From Klebsiella pneumoniae (lineage in GTDB: Bacteria > Pseudomonadota > Gammaproteobacteria > Burkholderiales > UBA3065): DNA of 37,876 nucleotides. The stretch is from assembly GCA_945897555.1 (NCBI GenBank), contig CAMDGF010000014.1:1-37876 (forward strand), in the 5' to 3' direction. Numbering within the stretch: position 1 is the stretch's first letter; each line of letters starts with the position of its first letter. A program made the position numbers and the translations under genes. The notes under the pieces are model-generated. The model worked only from the letters and a program-made list of their open reading frames with translations. It was not told the origin of the DNA and searched no databases. Of this stretch, positions 8,386 to 18,194 are shown piece by piece.

Positions 8386-8514
8386 TGAGGTTTCCGTTGG
8401 GAGGTGGGGCGGCTGCGGGTCCGGGTCGGACGCGGGCCGGCAGACTCAGAGACTCGCAGCTTGGAGCCGGTCGACTGCCGGGCGTTCCGCAAAGTGTTTG
8501 CTGCACTGCCGCAT

Positions 8515-8538
8515 TATACTTGCAAGCCTCTAGAGGCT
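8515..8538 (+). promoter_or_regulatory. Candidate -10 box and 14-bp palindrome before gamma-CA gene
   Basis: The 167-bp spacer between prlC and the carbonic anhydrase gene contains a -10-like TATACT (8515-8520) with no good -35. A perfect 14-bp palindrome AGCCTCTAGAGGCT (8525-8538) falls where transcription would start. It is symmetrical enough to be a repressor operator, but no known family is recognised. The ribosome-binding site GAGG (8545-8548) and ATG (8553) follow. Confidence 0.4.
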
Positions 8539-8552
8539 CCCTGCGAGGATTC

Positions 8553-9098
8553 ATGAGTTCGGCCCCAGGCATCCGGTCATTCGAGCAGCACACGCCGCGC
8601 ATCGATGGCCGCGCCTGGATCGATGCCAGCGCGGTGGTCATCGGCCAGGTCGAGATCGGCCCGGACGTCTCGGTGTGGTGCAACTCAGTGATCCGTGGCG
8701 ACGTGAACCGCGTGCGCATCGGCGCCGGCAGTAACATCCAGGATCTCTGCATGCTGCATGTGAGCACACCCAACCCACCCCGCAAGCCAGACGGCGCGCA
8801 GCTGAACATCGGCGAGCGTGTGTCGGTGGGCCACCAGTGCATCCTGCACGGCTGCACCCTGCACGACGAGGTGCTGATCGGCATGGGCAGCCTCATCATG
8901 GACCACGCCGAGGTACAGTCGCACGTCATCGTCGGCGCTGGCAGCCTGGTGCCGGAGGGCAAGGTGCTGGAGAGCGGACACCTCTACATGGGCCGCCCGG
9001 CCAAGCTGATGCGCACCCTCACCGCCGAGGAGATGGCTTACTTCCCGCTGCTGGCCGCGCACTACATCAAGCTGGCACGCCGCCACGCCGGAGCTTGA
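8553..9098 (+). CDS. Gamma-class carbonic anhydrase family protein
   Basis: 181-aa left-handed beta-helix (hexapeptide-repeat) protein of the gamma carbonic anhydrase / YrdA / PaaY family. Zinc-ligand positions are present: His in LCMLHVS, and two His in VGHQCILHGCTLHD. The hexapeptide register runs through VVIGQVEIGPDVSVWCNSV and IGAGSNIQDL. The ATG at 8553 is chosen because it has GAGG 5 bases upstream and matches the usual N-terminus; the frame is open further upstream without family similarity. Whether it hydrates CO2 or has another role is not decidable from sequence. It is convergent with amt, with only 3 bp between the two stop codons. Confidence 0.92.
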   Translation: MSSAPGIRSFEQHTPRIDGRAWIDASAVVIGQVEIGPDVSVWCNSVIRGDVNRVRIGAGSNIQDLCMLHVSTPNPPRKPDGAQLNIGERVSVGHQCILHGCTLHDEVLIGMGSLIMDHAEVQSHVIVGAGSLVPEGKVLESGHLYMGRPAKLMRTLTAEEMAYFPLLAAHYIKLARRHAGA

Positions 9099-9101
9099 GA
9101 C

Positions 9102-10304
9102 CTACCAGCTCGACTCACGGTCGGGGGAGGCACTGATCTTGTGGATGGTGAGGTCGGCACCCTCGTATTCCTGCTCGGCGTCGAGGCGCAGCGGTGTGAT
9201 GGCACGGATCGCGCCGTACACCAACACGCCACCGCCCAGCGCCACCGCCACACCCGCCAGCGTGCCGAGCAGTTGTGGAACCAGCGCCACGCCACCCAGC
9301 CCGCCGAGCGCGACGCTGCCGAAGATGCCCGCGGCGATGCCGCCCCAAGCGCCACACAGGCCATGCAGCGGCCACACGCCAAGCACATCATCGATCTTCC
9401 AGCGGTTCTGCGTGAGCGTGAACAAGTAGACGAAGAGGAAGCCGGCGAACACCCCGGTGGCCAACGCGCCCACCGGGTGCATCACATCGGAGCCGGCGCA
9501 CACCGCCACCAGGCCGGCGAGTGGCCCGTTGTGCACAAAGCCCGGGTCGTTGCGGCCGGCCACCAATGCCGCCAGCGTGCCACCCACCATGGCCATCAGC
9601 GAGTTGAGCGCCACCAGGCCGTTGACCACGTCGAGCTTCTGCGCGCTCATGACGTTGAAGCCGAACCAGCCCACCGAGAGGATCCATGCTCCGAGCGCAA
9701 GGAACGGGATGGACGACGGCGGGTGCGCTGCCATGCCACCGTCACGGTTGTAGCGGCCGCGCCGCGGCCCGAGCAGCAGCACCGCACCCAACGCGATCCA
9801 GCCACCTACCGCATGCACCACCACACTGCCGGCGAAGTCATGGAACGGCACACCGTACTGAGCCTCAAGCCACTCCTGAAGGCCAAGGTTGCCATTCCAG
9901 ACGATGCCCTCGAAGAACGGGTAGACGAGGCCGACGATGATCGCCGTGGCTGCAAGCTGCGGGCCAAAACGCGCACGCTCAGCGATGCCGCCCGACACGA
10001 TCGCCGGGATCGCCGCGGCAAAGGTGAGCAGGAAAAAGAACTTGACGAGGTCGTAACCGCCACCTGCCGCGAGCGTCTCGGCCCCCACCATGAATCCCAC
10101 CCCGTAGGCCACGCCGTAACCCAGAAAGAAATAGGCGATGGTGGAGACGGAGAAATCGACCAGGATCTTGACCAGCGCGTTGACCTGGTTCTTCTTTCGC
10201 ACTGTGCCGACCTCGAGAAAAGCGAAGCCTGCGTGCATGGCCAGCACCATGATGGCGCCGAGCAAGATAAAGAGGACGTCGGAGGAGGTCTTGAACGATT
10301 CCAT
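9102..10304 (-). CDS. amt: Ammonium transporter (Amt family)
   Basis: 400-aa inner-membrane ammonium channel with about 11 hydrophobic segments. Family blocks seen: HAGFAFLEVGTVRKKNQVN, IPAIVSGGIAERARFG, DFAGSVVVHAVGG with the first pore His, and DVLGVWPLHGLCGAWGG with the second. No cleavable signal peptide is evident. The ATG at 10304 (MESFKTSSDVLF) is chosen; a 31-residue upstream extension starting at 10397 is Pro/Arg-rich, lies across the sigma-54 promoter, and is rejected. Unlike the common arrangement, no PII gene (glnK/glnB) adjoins it in the window. Expression is likely nitrogen-controlled through the upstream sigma-54/NtrC sites. Confidence 0.95.
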   Translation of the reverse strand: MESFKTSSDVLFILLGAIMVLAMHAGFAFLEVGTVRKKNQVNALVKILVDFSVSTIAYFFLGYGVAYGVGFMVGAETLAAGGGYDLVKFFFLLTFAAAIPAIVSGGIAERARFGPQLAATAIIVGLVYPFFEGIVWNGNLGLQEWLEAQYGVPFHDFAGSVVVHAVGGWIALGAVLLLGPRRGRYNRDGGMAAHPPSSIPFLALGAWILSVGWFGFNVMSAQKLDVVNGLVALNSLMAMVGGTLAALVAGRNDPGFVHNGPLAGLVAVCAGSDVMHPVGALATGVFAGFLFVYLFTLTQNRWKIDDVLGVWPLHGLCGAWGGIAAGIFGSVALGGLGGVALVPQLLGTLAGVAVALGGGVLVYGAIRAITPLRLDAEQEYEGADLTIHKISASPDRESSW

Positions 10305-10378
10305 AGGGTTTGGATTTCTTGAGTGAGCTCTTGCAGGAGCGGAGTCGAACGGGAAACAAATTGGGGGCGGGACGACCC

Positions 10379-10394
10379 AGCAAGAAGCGCGCCA
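10379..10394 (-). promoter_or_regulatory. Sigma-54 (-24/-12) promoter of amt
   Basis: The minus strand reads TGGCGCGCTTCTTGCT, matching the sigma-54 consensus TGGCACG-N4-TTGCW at all but one position. The GG and GC dinucleotides are separated by exactly 10 bases. The -12 C is at 10380, which puts the transcript start near 10368 and gives a 5' leader of about 64 nt before the amt ATG. Its position before an ammonium transporter makes a chance match unlikely. Confidence 0.82.
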
Positions 10395-10493
10395 CAAGAG
10401 CGCCCCAGCTCACCGCGCTGGTGCAACGCTCTGTGCAAATAAGGGCTTAGGCGCACCAAAACGTATCAGCGCCGCCTCCCCAACGGGCCTGCT

Positions 10494-10510
10494 TGCGCCA
10501 ATTTGGTGCA
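10494..10510. promoter_or_regulatory. NtrC-like enhancer site upstream of amt
   Basis: TGCGCCAATTTGGTGCA is an almost perfect match to the dyad TGCACC-N5-GGTGCA bound by NtrC. It is centred about 134 bp upstream of the predicted sigma-54 start site of amt, a usual enhancer distance. Further half-sites are GGTGCA at 10535-10540 (30 bp away, about three helical turns), GGTGCA at 10420-10425, and GCACC at 10452-10456. The region 10305-10607 otherwise holds no gene. The sites also lie about 100 bp upstream of the divergent hydrolase gene. Confidence 0.7.
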
Positions 10511-10607
10511 AATTGAGCCCTCTCGCCTCGCCTTGGTGCACTTTTGCCCTGCAGGGGCGCCTGCGCTTGCTCCACACCTTTCAGCGCGGCTGGCTTAGCA
10601 TCGACCC

Positions 10608-11252
10608 ATGCTCGAGTTCGAGATCATCCCGGTCACGCCGTTCGCGCAGAACACTACGCTGGTCTGGTGTGGCCGAACGCACGCAGCCGCCTTCATCGAC
10701 CCCGGCGGTGAGGTCGACCGCCTGCTGGCCGCCGTGCAGGCGCGTGAGCTCGACTTGCAGGCGGTCTGGCTCACGCACGGCCATCTCGATCACTGCGGTG
10801 GCTCGCTGGAACTGCGTGAACGCACCGGTGTGCCGATCATCGGGCCGCAGCGCGAAGATGCATTCTGGATCGACGCCATGGCGCAGCAGGCGCAGATATT
10901 CGGCTTCGGCAGCCCGCGCGCCTTCGCCCCCGATCGCTGGCTCGACGACGGCGACACGGTGACACTGGGGGACCTGACGTTCGAGGTCTACCACACCCCG
11001 GGCCACACCCCAGGCCATGTCGTCTTCTTCAACCGGCAGGCCGGCTGGGCGCAAGTGGGTGATGTGCTGTTCCGTGGCTCGATCGGGCGCACCGATTTCC
11101 CCCGCGGCAACCACGCTCAACTGCTGGCATCGATCCGCGAGAAGCTGTGGCCGCTGGGCCGCGAGGTGGCTTTTGTGCCAGGCCACGGCCCGATGTCGAC
11201 GTTCGGTGACGAACGCGACGAGAACCCTTTTGTTGCTGACGGACAGCGCTAG
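10608..11252 (+). CDS. MBL-fold hydrolase (YcbL / glyoxalase-II-like)
   Basis: 214-aa metallo-beta-lactamase-fold enzyme. The metal motif THGHLDHCGG (HxHxDH) is followed by HTPGHTPGHVVFF, GDVLFRGSIGRTDFP (bridging Asp) and VPGHGP, giving a full binuclear metal set. The overall pattern is that of the YcbL / type-II glyoxalase-like subgroup, which hydrolyses thioesters such as S-lactoylglutathione, rather than of true beta-lactamases. The N-terminus LEFEIIPVTPFAQNTTLVW is typical of the subgroup. It is divergent from amt and convergent with the ferredoxin gene; physiological substrate not determinable. Confidence 0.9.
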   Translation: MLEFEIIPVTPFAQNTTLVWCGRTHAAAFIDPGGEVDRLLAAVQARELDLQAVWLTHGHLDHCGGSLELRERTGVPIIGPQREDAFWIDAMAQQAQIFGFGSPRAFAPDRWLDDGDTVTLGDLTFEVYHTPGHTPGHVVFFNRQAGWAQVGDVLFRGSIGRTDFPRGNHAQLLASIREKLWPLGREVAFVPGHGPMSTFGDERDENPFVADGQR

Positions 11253-11265
11253 CAGCCCCGACGGC

Positions 11266-11292
11266 GACGCGCGGTGGCGTCAGCCACGCGTC
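11266..11292. terminator. Hairpin between convergent hydrolase and ferredoxin genes
   Basis: Inverted repeat with arms GACGCG (11266-11271) and CGCGTC (11287-11292) plus an inner TGGC/GCCA pairing and a small bulge, in the 62-bp gap between convergent stop codons. It could end transcription from both sides, but no U-tract follows on either strand, so intrinsic terminator function is uncertain. Confidence 0.35.
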
Positions 11293-11314
11293 ACACTACG
11301 GCCGCTGACGAGGC

Positions 11315-11602
<288 letters not shown>

Positions 11603-11653
11603 CTATGACGCATACGTTACAAATGCGCGTCGAAGCGAGGGTCGCATCGATCG

Positions 11654-12744
<1,091 letters not shown>

Positions 12745-12764
<20 letters not shown>

Positions 12765-14049
12765 CTGCCACGATCACCGTTGCCATGCGCGACGGATCGA
12801 CCCGCCGGCGGAAAGCATCGCGGATCTGCTCGATGGTCACCGCATCGATGGCACGCGTGAAATCGTCGATGTAGGTGAGCGGCAGTCGATAGAAAGCGAC
12901 CATGGCCACGTAATCGAGGATCTTCTTGTTGTTCTCGACCCGCAGCGGGAAGCCGTCGATGAGGTTCGACTTGGCCGCCTTGAGTTCCGCGCTGGTCGGC
13001 CCCCCGGCGACAAAACGTGAAAGCGTGTCGCGCACCACGGCGAGCGCCTCACCGGCGTTTTCCCGCTTGGTCTGCAGACCGATCATGAAGGGGCCATAGG
13101 CCAGTCGCGGGAGGAAATAGCTGTAGACGCTGTAGGCCAGACCGCGCTTCTGGCGGACCTCGTCGGTCATCCGCGAGACAAAGCCACCGCCACCGAGAAT
13201 GTAGTTGCCGACGAACAGCGGGAAATAGTCGGGGTCGCCGCGCCGCATGCCAGGCTGCCCGACCTGGATGTGCGCTTGGGTGGCCGGATGCGCGATGCGG
13301 ATCTCGCTGGCCGCCGCCAGTGGCGCCACCGGCTCGAGTTCGGCCGGGTCCGGCTCGCCGCGCGGCAAGCCCGCCGTGAGCCGCTCGGCGAGGGCCTCCG
13401 CAGTGGCACGGTCGACGTCGCCGACCATCACCAACACCGCACCACCGACCCGGTAGCGCTCACGGTAGTACGCCACCAGGTCGTCGCGCGTGACGCTGGC
13501 CACCGACGCCGGGTCGGCGTCGCGCGCATACGGATGCTGGCCGAACACGGCGGTGCTGAAGGCCCGCTCCGCCAAGGTCTCGGGCTTCGTCTCGGCCTCC
13601 TTGAGACCGCTGATGGTGCGTGCCTTCTCGCGCTCAAGGATGGCGTCCGGGAACTGCGGCGTGGCCAGCAAGGTTGCCAGCAGACCGACGGCGGTATCCC
13701 GCTCGGCTGAGCTGCTCAAAGTCCGCAGGCTGAATCCGGCGAGGTCATCATCGACGGTCGGCGTAAGTTGCGCACCGGTGTCGGCGAGCCGGTCGGAGAT
13801 CTGCTGCTCGCTCAGATCGGCTGTGCCTGCCGAAAAAAGGTGTGAGGTGAGGCGCGCTGTACCGGCTGGTCGCCCGCCCTCCCATGCATGGCCCGCGCGG
13901 AACTGGACACTGATGTCGAGCATCGGCAGAGCGTGGTTCTCAACCAGGTAGACGCGCGCACCGGCGCTGGTCTGCCAGTGTTGGATGGGCAGACCCGCGT
14001 GGGCCAGGTGGGTGAGCAGCAGGGCGCACAGAGCGAAGAGCAGACGCAT
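12745..14049 (-). CDS. M16-family peptidase-like protein without HxxEH
   Basis: 434-aa protein with a Sec signal peptide (MRLLFALCALLLTHLAHA), so probably periplasmic. It has two M16 (pitrilysin/processing-peptidase) domains, but the HxxEH zinc motif is replaced by a segment around TARLTSHLFSAGT, so this subunit should be inactive by itself. The second half keeps the RQKRGLAYSVYSYF block (Arg/Tyr substrate-binding pair) and a Gly-rich loop ILGGGGFVSRM. Together with the HxxEH-bearing gene just upstream it probably forms a heterodimeric peptidase, as in mitochondrial processing peptidase. The ATG at 14049 is preferred over an in-frame TTG at 14079 because AGGA precedes it and the signal peptide begins there. 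Confidence 0.9.
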
Positions 14050-14087
14050 GGGGTTCCTGGGGGTTTCGGTGTCGTTCAAAGCGAGGA

Positions 14088-15485
14088 TCAGTGCCGGACG
14101 CCGCTGGGCGGGCGCTTGGGCCGCGCATCGGCGCTCATCGGCTGCGGGTCGAGCACCGCCACAGTGAGGGTGTCGTCGAGCAGAAGCTCTCTTGCCACCT
14201 GCTGAACCTGCTCGGCCGTGACCTCCCGCATGCGCTCCAGCAGGACCGCTTCGGTGCGGTAGCCGAGGCCGGCCGATTCGAGTTGGCCGATCATGCCCGC
14301 CTGATGGCTGATGCTGTCGCGAGCGAACACCTGTGAGGCGATGACCTGGGTCCGTGCGCGCACCAGCTCCTCCGGACGGATGCCCTCCTGGGCGATCAGC
14401 CGGATCTGGTCACGGAAGGCCGACTCGAGGTCTTCCACCGTATGCCCCGGGGCCGGCGCCCCGCCCATCATGAATAGGCTGGGGCCACGGCCGATGCCGT
14501 CGTAGCCGGCGTCGATCTCGACAGCGATGCGCTGCTCGCGCACCAGACGGGTGTGCAGACGTGCGCCAGGGTAGCCATGGAGCACACCGGAGAGGACATC
14601 GAGTGCGTAAGGCACCCACTCCCGCTCGGGATCGGTGAGGGTCGGAGCGCGCCAGGCCATGGTCAGCGTCGGCTCCTCGGCAACCGCCTTGACCCGCACC
14701 CGGCGGATGCCGTTTTGCGGTGGTTCAGTCTGCGGCTTGCGCGCTTGCAGCAGCGACGGTTTGAGCGGGCCAAAGAACTTCTCGGCCAGCTTGAAGACGG
14801 CCTCTGGCTCGACGTCGCCCACCACCACGAGCGTGGCGTTGTTGGGGGCATACCAGCGCTTGTACCAGGCGCGCACGTCATCGACGGTGAGGTTCCGGAG
14901 GTCGTCCATGTAACCGATCACGGGGAGGCGGTAGGGATGGGCCTGCAGGGCAGTGCCGACCAGCGTCTCGTAAACGAGGCTGCCCGGTTGATCCTCGATA
15001 CGCCAGCGCCGCTCCTCCATGACCACCTGGATCTCCTTCTTGAACTCTGCCTCGTCGAGGATCAGGTTGCGCATGCGGTCGGCTTCGAGTTCGAGCACCA
15101 GCGGCAGATGGCGCGCCGCAAGCTGCTGGTGGTAGACGGTGTGATCACGGCTGGTGAACGCATTCTCCTTGCCACCCGCGGCAGCCACGCGGCGCGAGAA
15201 CTCGCCGCTCGGCACCTTCTTGGTGCCCTTGAACATCATGTGCTCGAGAACATGTGAGATACCGGTGATGCCGTTGGTCTCGTCGACACTACCGATGCGA
15301 TACCAGACCTGGCTGAGCACCACCGGCGCCCGGCGATCTGGCCGGACAATGACCTTCATGCCATTGCGCAGGGTGATCTCCCGTGTGTCGGGGGCGGCGG
15401 TTGCGGGAGGCACAGCGCCGATGGCGGTGGCGAGGAACAAGACGAGCGCGAGGCACGTCGGCATGAGCGGCATCCGGCTGGGCAT
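14088..15485 (-). CDS. M16-family zinc peptidase (HxxEH subunit)
   Basis: 465-aa pitrilysin-family peptidase with an N-terminal signal peptide (MPTCLALVLFLATAIGAVPPATA), hence periplasmic. The inverted zinc motif HVLEH lies in GISHVLEHMMFKGTKKVPSGEFSR (read in parts), with the downstream catalytic Glu region KEIQVVMEERRWR. The C-terminal domain has RLHTRLVREQRIA but a less complete Arg/Tyr block than its partner. It is first in a minus-strand operon: M16(HxxEH), M16(inactive), rsmD, coaD and possibly the ferredoxin gene. Such catalytic plus non-catalytic pairs are frequent in Proteobacteria. It is divergent from ftsY with a 53-bp spacer. Confidence 0.93.
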   Translation of the reverse strand: MPSRMPLMPTCLALVLFLATAIGAVPPATAAPDTREITLRNGMKVIVRPDRRAPVVLSQVWYRIGSVDETNGITGISHVLEHMMFKGTKKVPSGEFSRRVAAAGGKENAFTSRDHTVYHQQLAARHLPLVLELEADRMRNLILDEAEFKKEIQVVMEERRWRIEDQPGSLVYETLVGTALQAHPYRLPVIGYMDDLRNLTVDDVRAWYKRWYAPNNATLVVVGDVEPEAVFKLAEKFFGPLKPSLLQARKPQTEPPQNGIRRVRVKAVAEEPTLTMAWRAPTLTDPEREWVPYALDVLSGVLHGYPGARLHTRLVREQRIAVEIDAGYDGIGRGPSLFMMGGAPAPGHTVEDLESAFRDQIRLIAQEGIRPEELVRARTQVIASQVFARDSISHQAGMIGQLESAGLGYRTEAVLLERMREVTAEQVQQVARELLLDDTLTVAVLDPQPMSADARPKRPPSGVRH

Positions 15486-15495
15486 GGTGGAGAGC

Positions 15496-15501
15496 TACAA
15501 T
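15496..15501 (+). promoter_or_regulatory. Candidate -10 box of ftsY
   Basis: TACAAT (five of six consensus positions) lies 37 bp before the ftsY ATG in the divergent 53-bp spacer. No good -35 hexamer is visible at 16-18 bp; that region is already inside the opposite gene. The predicted leader is about 31 nt. Confidence 0.4.
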
Positions 15502-15538
15502 CCGATGATCTGACGAGTCCCCTCCGACCCCCCCGCGC

Positions 15539-16525
15539 ATGGTTAGTTTCTTTGGCAAGTCTTCTGCACCGCCAGCCCCGGGGGCTGTCGACACCGCGCC
15601 GGCGCCCGCCACGGGCGGTTGGCGCGACCGCCTGCGCGCTGGACTGAGCCGCGTCAGCGGTGCGCTGGGCGAAGCGCTCGGCAGTGTGGTGCATGGCCGC
15701 AGGACGATCGACAGCACGGTCTACGACGACCTCGAAGCCGCGCTGTTGGCCGCCGATGTCGGCATCGGTGCCACGCAGGACTTGCTCGAGGCGCTGCGCA
15801 AGACGGTGGCGCGCGATGCGCTGCAGGACGTCGACGCGCTGCGCGAAGCGCTGCGCGACGCTCTGCTGCAGCGCCTGCAGGTGCTCGAGCAGCCACTCGA
15901 CACCTCGGCGCACCGGCCCTTCATCGTCATGGTCGCCGGTGTCAACGGCAGCGGCAAGACCACCTCCATCGGCAAGTTGGCACGCTGGTTCCAGACCCAA
16001 GGCAAAAAGCCCTTGCTGGCTGCAGGCGACACCTTTCGCGCCGCCGCGCGCGAGCAGCTCAAGATCTGGGGCCAGCGCAACGGCATCGACGTCATCGCGC
16101 AGGACAGTGGCGACCCGGCCGCAGTGGTGTTCGACGCCATCAACGCCGGCCGGGCGCGCGGCGCTGACGTGGTGATCGCCGACACCGCCGGCCGCCTGCC
16201 GACGCAGCTGCACCTGATGGACGAACTGGCCAAGGTGCGGCGCGTCATCGCCAAAGCTGACGCCAGCGGGCCGCACGAGGTGCTGCTGGTGATCGATGCC
16301 CACATCGGCCAGAACTCGCTGGCGCAGATCGCCGCTTTCGATAAAGCGGTCGGCGTGACCGGACTGGTGGTGACCAAGCTCGATGGCACCGCCAAGGCTG
16401 GCGTCCTCGTGGCCCTGGCCTGCAGCGCACGACCGCTGCCCGTGCGCTTCATCGGTGTCGGCGAAGGGCTGGACGATCTGCAACCCTTCTCCGCGCGGGA
16501 TTTTGTCGAGGCCCTCCTGCCATGA
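15539..16525 (+). CDS. ftsY: Signal recognition particle receptor FtsY
   Basis: 328-aa SRP-family GTPase that docks ribosome-SRP complexes at the membrane translocon. A short Ala/Pro-rich N-terminal region is followed by the N domain (about 45-115) and the G domain with GVNGSGKTT (P-loop), [40 protein letters not shown] and [14 protein letters not shown]. Two motif departures stand out: DAHIGQN where DATTGQN-like sequence is usual, and [10 protein letters not shown] instead of [10 protein letters not shown]. The stop codon overlaps the ftsE start by 4 bp, the classic ftsYEX arrangement. Confidence 0.97.
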   Translation: MVSFFGKSSAPPAPGAVDTAPAPATGGWRDRLRAGLSRVSGALGEALGSVVHGRRTIDSTVYDDLEAALLAADVGIGATQDLLEALRKTVARDALQDVDALREALRDALLQRLQVLEQPLDTSAHRPFIVMVAGVNGSGKTTSIGKLARWFQTQGKKPLLAAGDTFRAAAREQLKIWGQRNGIDVIAQDSGDPAAVVFDAINAGRARGADVVIADTAGRLPTQLHLMDELAKVRRVIAKADASGPHEVLLVIDAHIGQNSLAQIAAFDKAVGVTGLVVTKLDGTAKAGVLVALACSARPLPVRFIGVGEGLDDLQPFSARDFVEALLP

Positions 16526-17211
16526 TCAGCCTGCAAGGCGTGAGCAAGCGCTATCCCGGTGGGAGCGATGTGCTGGCCGGCGTCGACCTGCAGATCGCCG
16601 GTGGAGAGATGGTGGTGCTACTGGGTCCGTCGGGTGCCGGCAAGAGCACGCTGCTCAAACTGATGGGCGGCATCGAGGGGCCTTCGGCCGGCGCCGTGGA
16701 GATCTTTGGCCAGGACACGGCGCGGCTCGACCCCGGCCGGCTGGCCTTGGTGCGCCAACAGATCGGCCTCATCTTCGAAGATTTCAAGCTGCTCAGCGAC
16801 CGCAGCGCGCTGGAGAATGTGGTCTTGCCGCTCGAGATCGCCGGCTATGCCCTCGCCGAGGCACGGCGCCGAGGCCGCGCCGCACTCGAAAAGGTGGGGC
16901 TCGGCGCGCGCGAGAAGATGCGGCCGGCAAGCTTGTCGGGTGGCGAACAGCAACGTCTGTGCATCGCTCGCGCCGTGGTGTCGCGGCCGGCGCTGATCCT
17001 CGCCGACGAGCCCACCGGAAACCTCGACGCCGGGCAGGCAGCAAGCATCGCCGATATGCTGCGCGCCTTTCATGCGGTGGGCACCACCGTGGTGGTGGCC
17101 ACCCACGATCCGGTGTTCCGCGACCGCCTGCAGGGCCGTGCGCTACACGTCGAGGGCGGCGCCGTGCGCGGCATCGAAACCTCGATCGCTCGCCGTGGGG
17201 AAGTGCGATGA
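16522..17211 (+). CDS. ftsE: Cell-division ATP-binding protein FtsE
   Basis: 229-aa ABC ATPase that works with FtsX at the septum; ATP hydrolysis is relayed through FtsX to periplasmic activators of cell-wall hydrolases. Walker [18 protein letters not shown]-loop region around [11 protein letters not shown], signature [14 protein letters not shown], Walker [14 protein letters not shown] and the H-loop VVATHD are all intact. Length is normal. It overlaps ftsY by 4 bp and ftsX by 4 bp (ATGA), so the three are translationally coupled. Confidence 0.97.
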   Translation: MISLQGVSKRYPGGSDVLAGVDLQIAGGEMVVLLGPSGAGKSTLLKLMGGIEGPSAGAVEIFGQDTARLDPGRLALVRQQIGLIFEDFKLLSDRSALENVVLPLEIAGYALAEARRRGRAALEKVGLGAREKMRPASLSGGEQQRLCIARAVVSRPALILADEPTGNLDAGQAASIADMLRAFHAVGTTVVVATHDPVFRDRLQGRALHVEGGAVRGIETSIARRGEVR

Positions 17212-18125
17212 GTGCGCCAGGGGTGTGGCTGCGTGCTTATGGCAACGCCGGCCTGCAACTTCTGCGCGAGCCGGTGGCGAGCCTGTTCAACCTGGTGGCA
17301 CTGGCCTGCGCGTCGGGTTTGGCACTCGCTGCTGTCGTCTGGCTGGGCGAGACCAGCCTTGGCATCGGTGACACCGAAGGCCGCAACCTGTCGCCCCAGG
17401 TCACGCTGGTGCTGCGTGGCAATGTCACCGAAGCCTCGCGGGAGGCGCTCGAGAAGACCCTGCGCAGCGCGCCGGGCGTGAGGGATGTCCGCTTCATCGG
17501 CCGCGATGCTGCGCTACGGCGTCTGGCCAAGGACCTCGGCGATGACCGGCTGCTCGATGGGCTTGGCAAGAACCCACTGCCGGACGCACTGGTGGTCACG
17601 CTGGCATCAGGCCTCTCTGAGGCCCGTACCAACGCGCTGGTGACTGGATGGCGCTCGCGGGTCGAAGTGGAGGAGATTCTCGCCGACCGTGAACTGACCG
17701 AGCGTCTGCAACGCATTGCCGGGACCGCCCGGCTGCTTGCGCAAGCGATCGTTGCGCTGCTGCTCGTGAGTGGTGCGGTGGTGGTTTTCAACACCATACG
17801 CCTGCAGTTGGCTGGTCGGCAGCAGGAGATCGAACTGATCCGCCTGCTCGGCGCGCCAGCGGCTTTTGTGCGGCGTCCCTTCGTCGCCCGCGGCACCTTG
17901 CTGGCGTTCACCGGGGCCGCGCTTGGCTGGGGCCTGGCCGAGACCATGGTGCACCTCGTCCACGGCTGGATCGGGCCGCTCACCGCTGCTTGGACACTGC
18001 CCCCACCGCCGGCCGCAGTGCCCCTGCCGACCGGCCTTGGTGCCCTGCTGGTGGCGTTGCTACTGGGCTGGCTCACCGCCTGGCTGGGTGTGGCGCGCCA
18101 TCTGTCGGCGACCGACCGCCGCTAG
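17208..18125 (+). CDS. ftsX: Cell-division protein FtsX
   Basis: 305-aa inner-membrane partner of FtsE. A first transmembrane segment at about 24-45 (LFNLVALACASGLALAAVVW) is followed by a periplasmic domain of about 120 residues (QVTLVLRGNVTEASREALEK onward) and three C-terminal membrane segments, the type-VII ABC topology expected of FtsX. The periplasmic loop is the part that in E. coli contacts EnvC, which is encoded at 29791-31062 here. The start ATG overlaps the ftsE stop. A spacer of about 150 bp separates it from rpoH. Confidence 0.94.
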   Translation: MSAPGVWLRAYGNAGLQLLREPVASLFNLVALACASGLALAAVVWLGETSLGIGDTEGRNLSPQVTLVLRGNVTEASREALEKTLRSAPGVRDVRFIGRDAALRRLAKDLGDDRLLDGLGKNPLPDALVVTLASGLSEARTNALVTGWRSRVEVEEILADRELTERLQRIAGTARLLAQAIVALLLVSGAVVVFNTIRLQLAGRQQEIELIRLLGAPAAFVRRPFVARGTLLAFTGAALGWGLAETMVHLVHGWIGPLTAAWTLPPPPAAVPLPTGLGALLVALLLGWLTAWLGVARHLSATDRR

Positions 18126-18194
18126 CAGTCTTCGCACCGGAGCTGATCGTAGTCAGGGGTCACGGAACCCGCAGCGTGTAGGCTCGTCCATGAC

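Noticed and set aside
6244-8388. A 714-codon plus-strand open frame opposite prlC.
   Set aside because: Antisense shadow of a complete M3 peptidase gene; no domain or ribosome-binding site.
10305-10397. N-terminal extension of Amt starting at 10397.
   Set aside because: The added 31 residues are not family-like and their codons coincide with the sigma-54 promoter; the ATG at 10304 matches the normal N-terminus.
10535-10548. A second sigma-54-like sequence (GGTGCACTTTTGC) pointing toward the metallo-hydrolase gene.
   Set aside because: The GG and GC are separated by 9 bases, not 10, which is not tolerated by sigma-54; GGTGCA here fits better as an NtrC half-site.
16383-17207. Continuous open frame joined upstream of ftsX, suggesting a fusion protein.
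   Set aside because: It merely reads through the end of ftsY and all of ftsE out of frame; ftsX begins at the ATG overlapping the ftsE stop.
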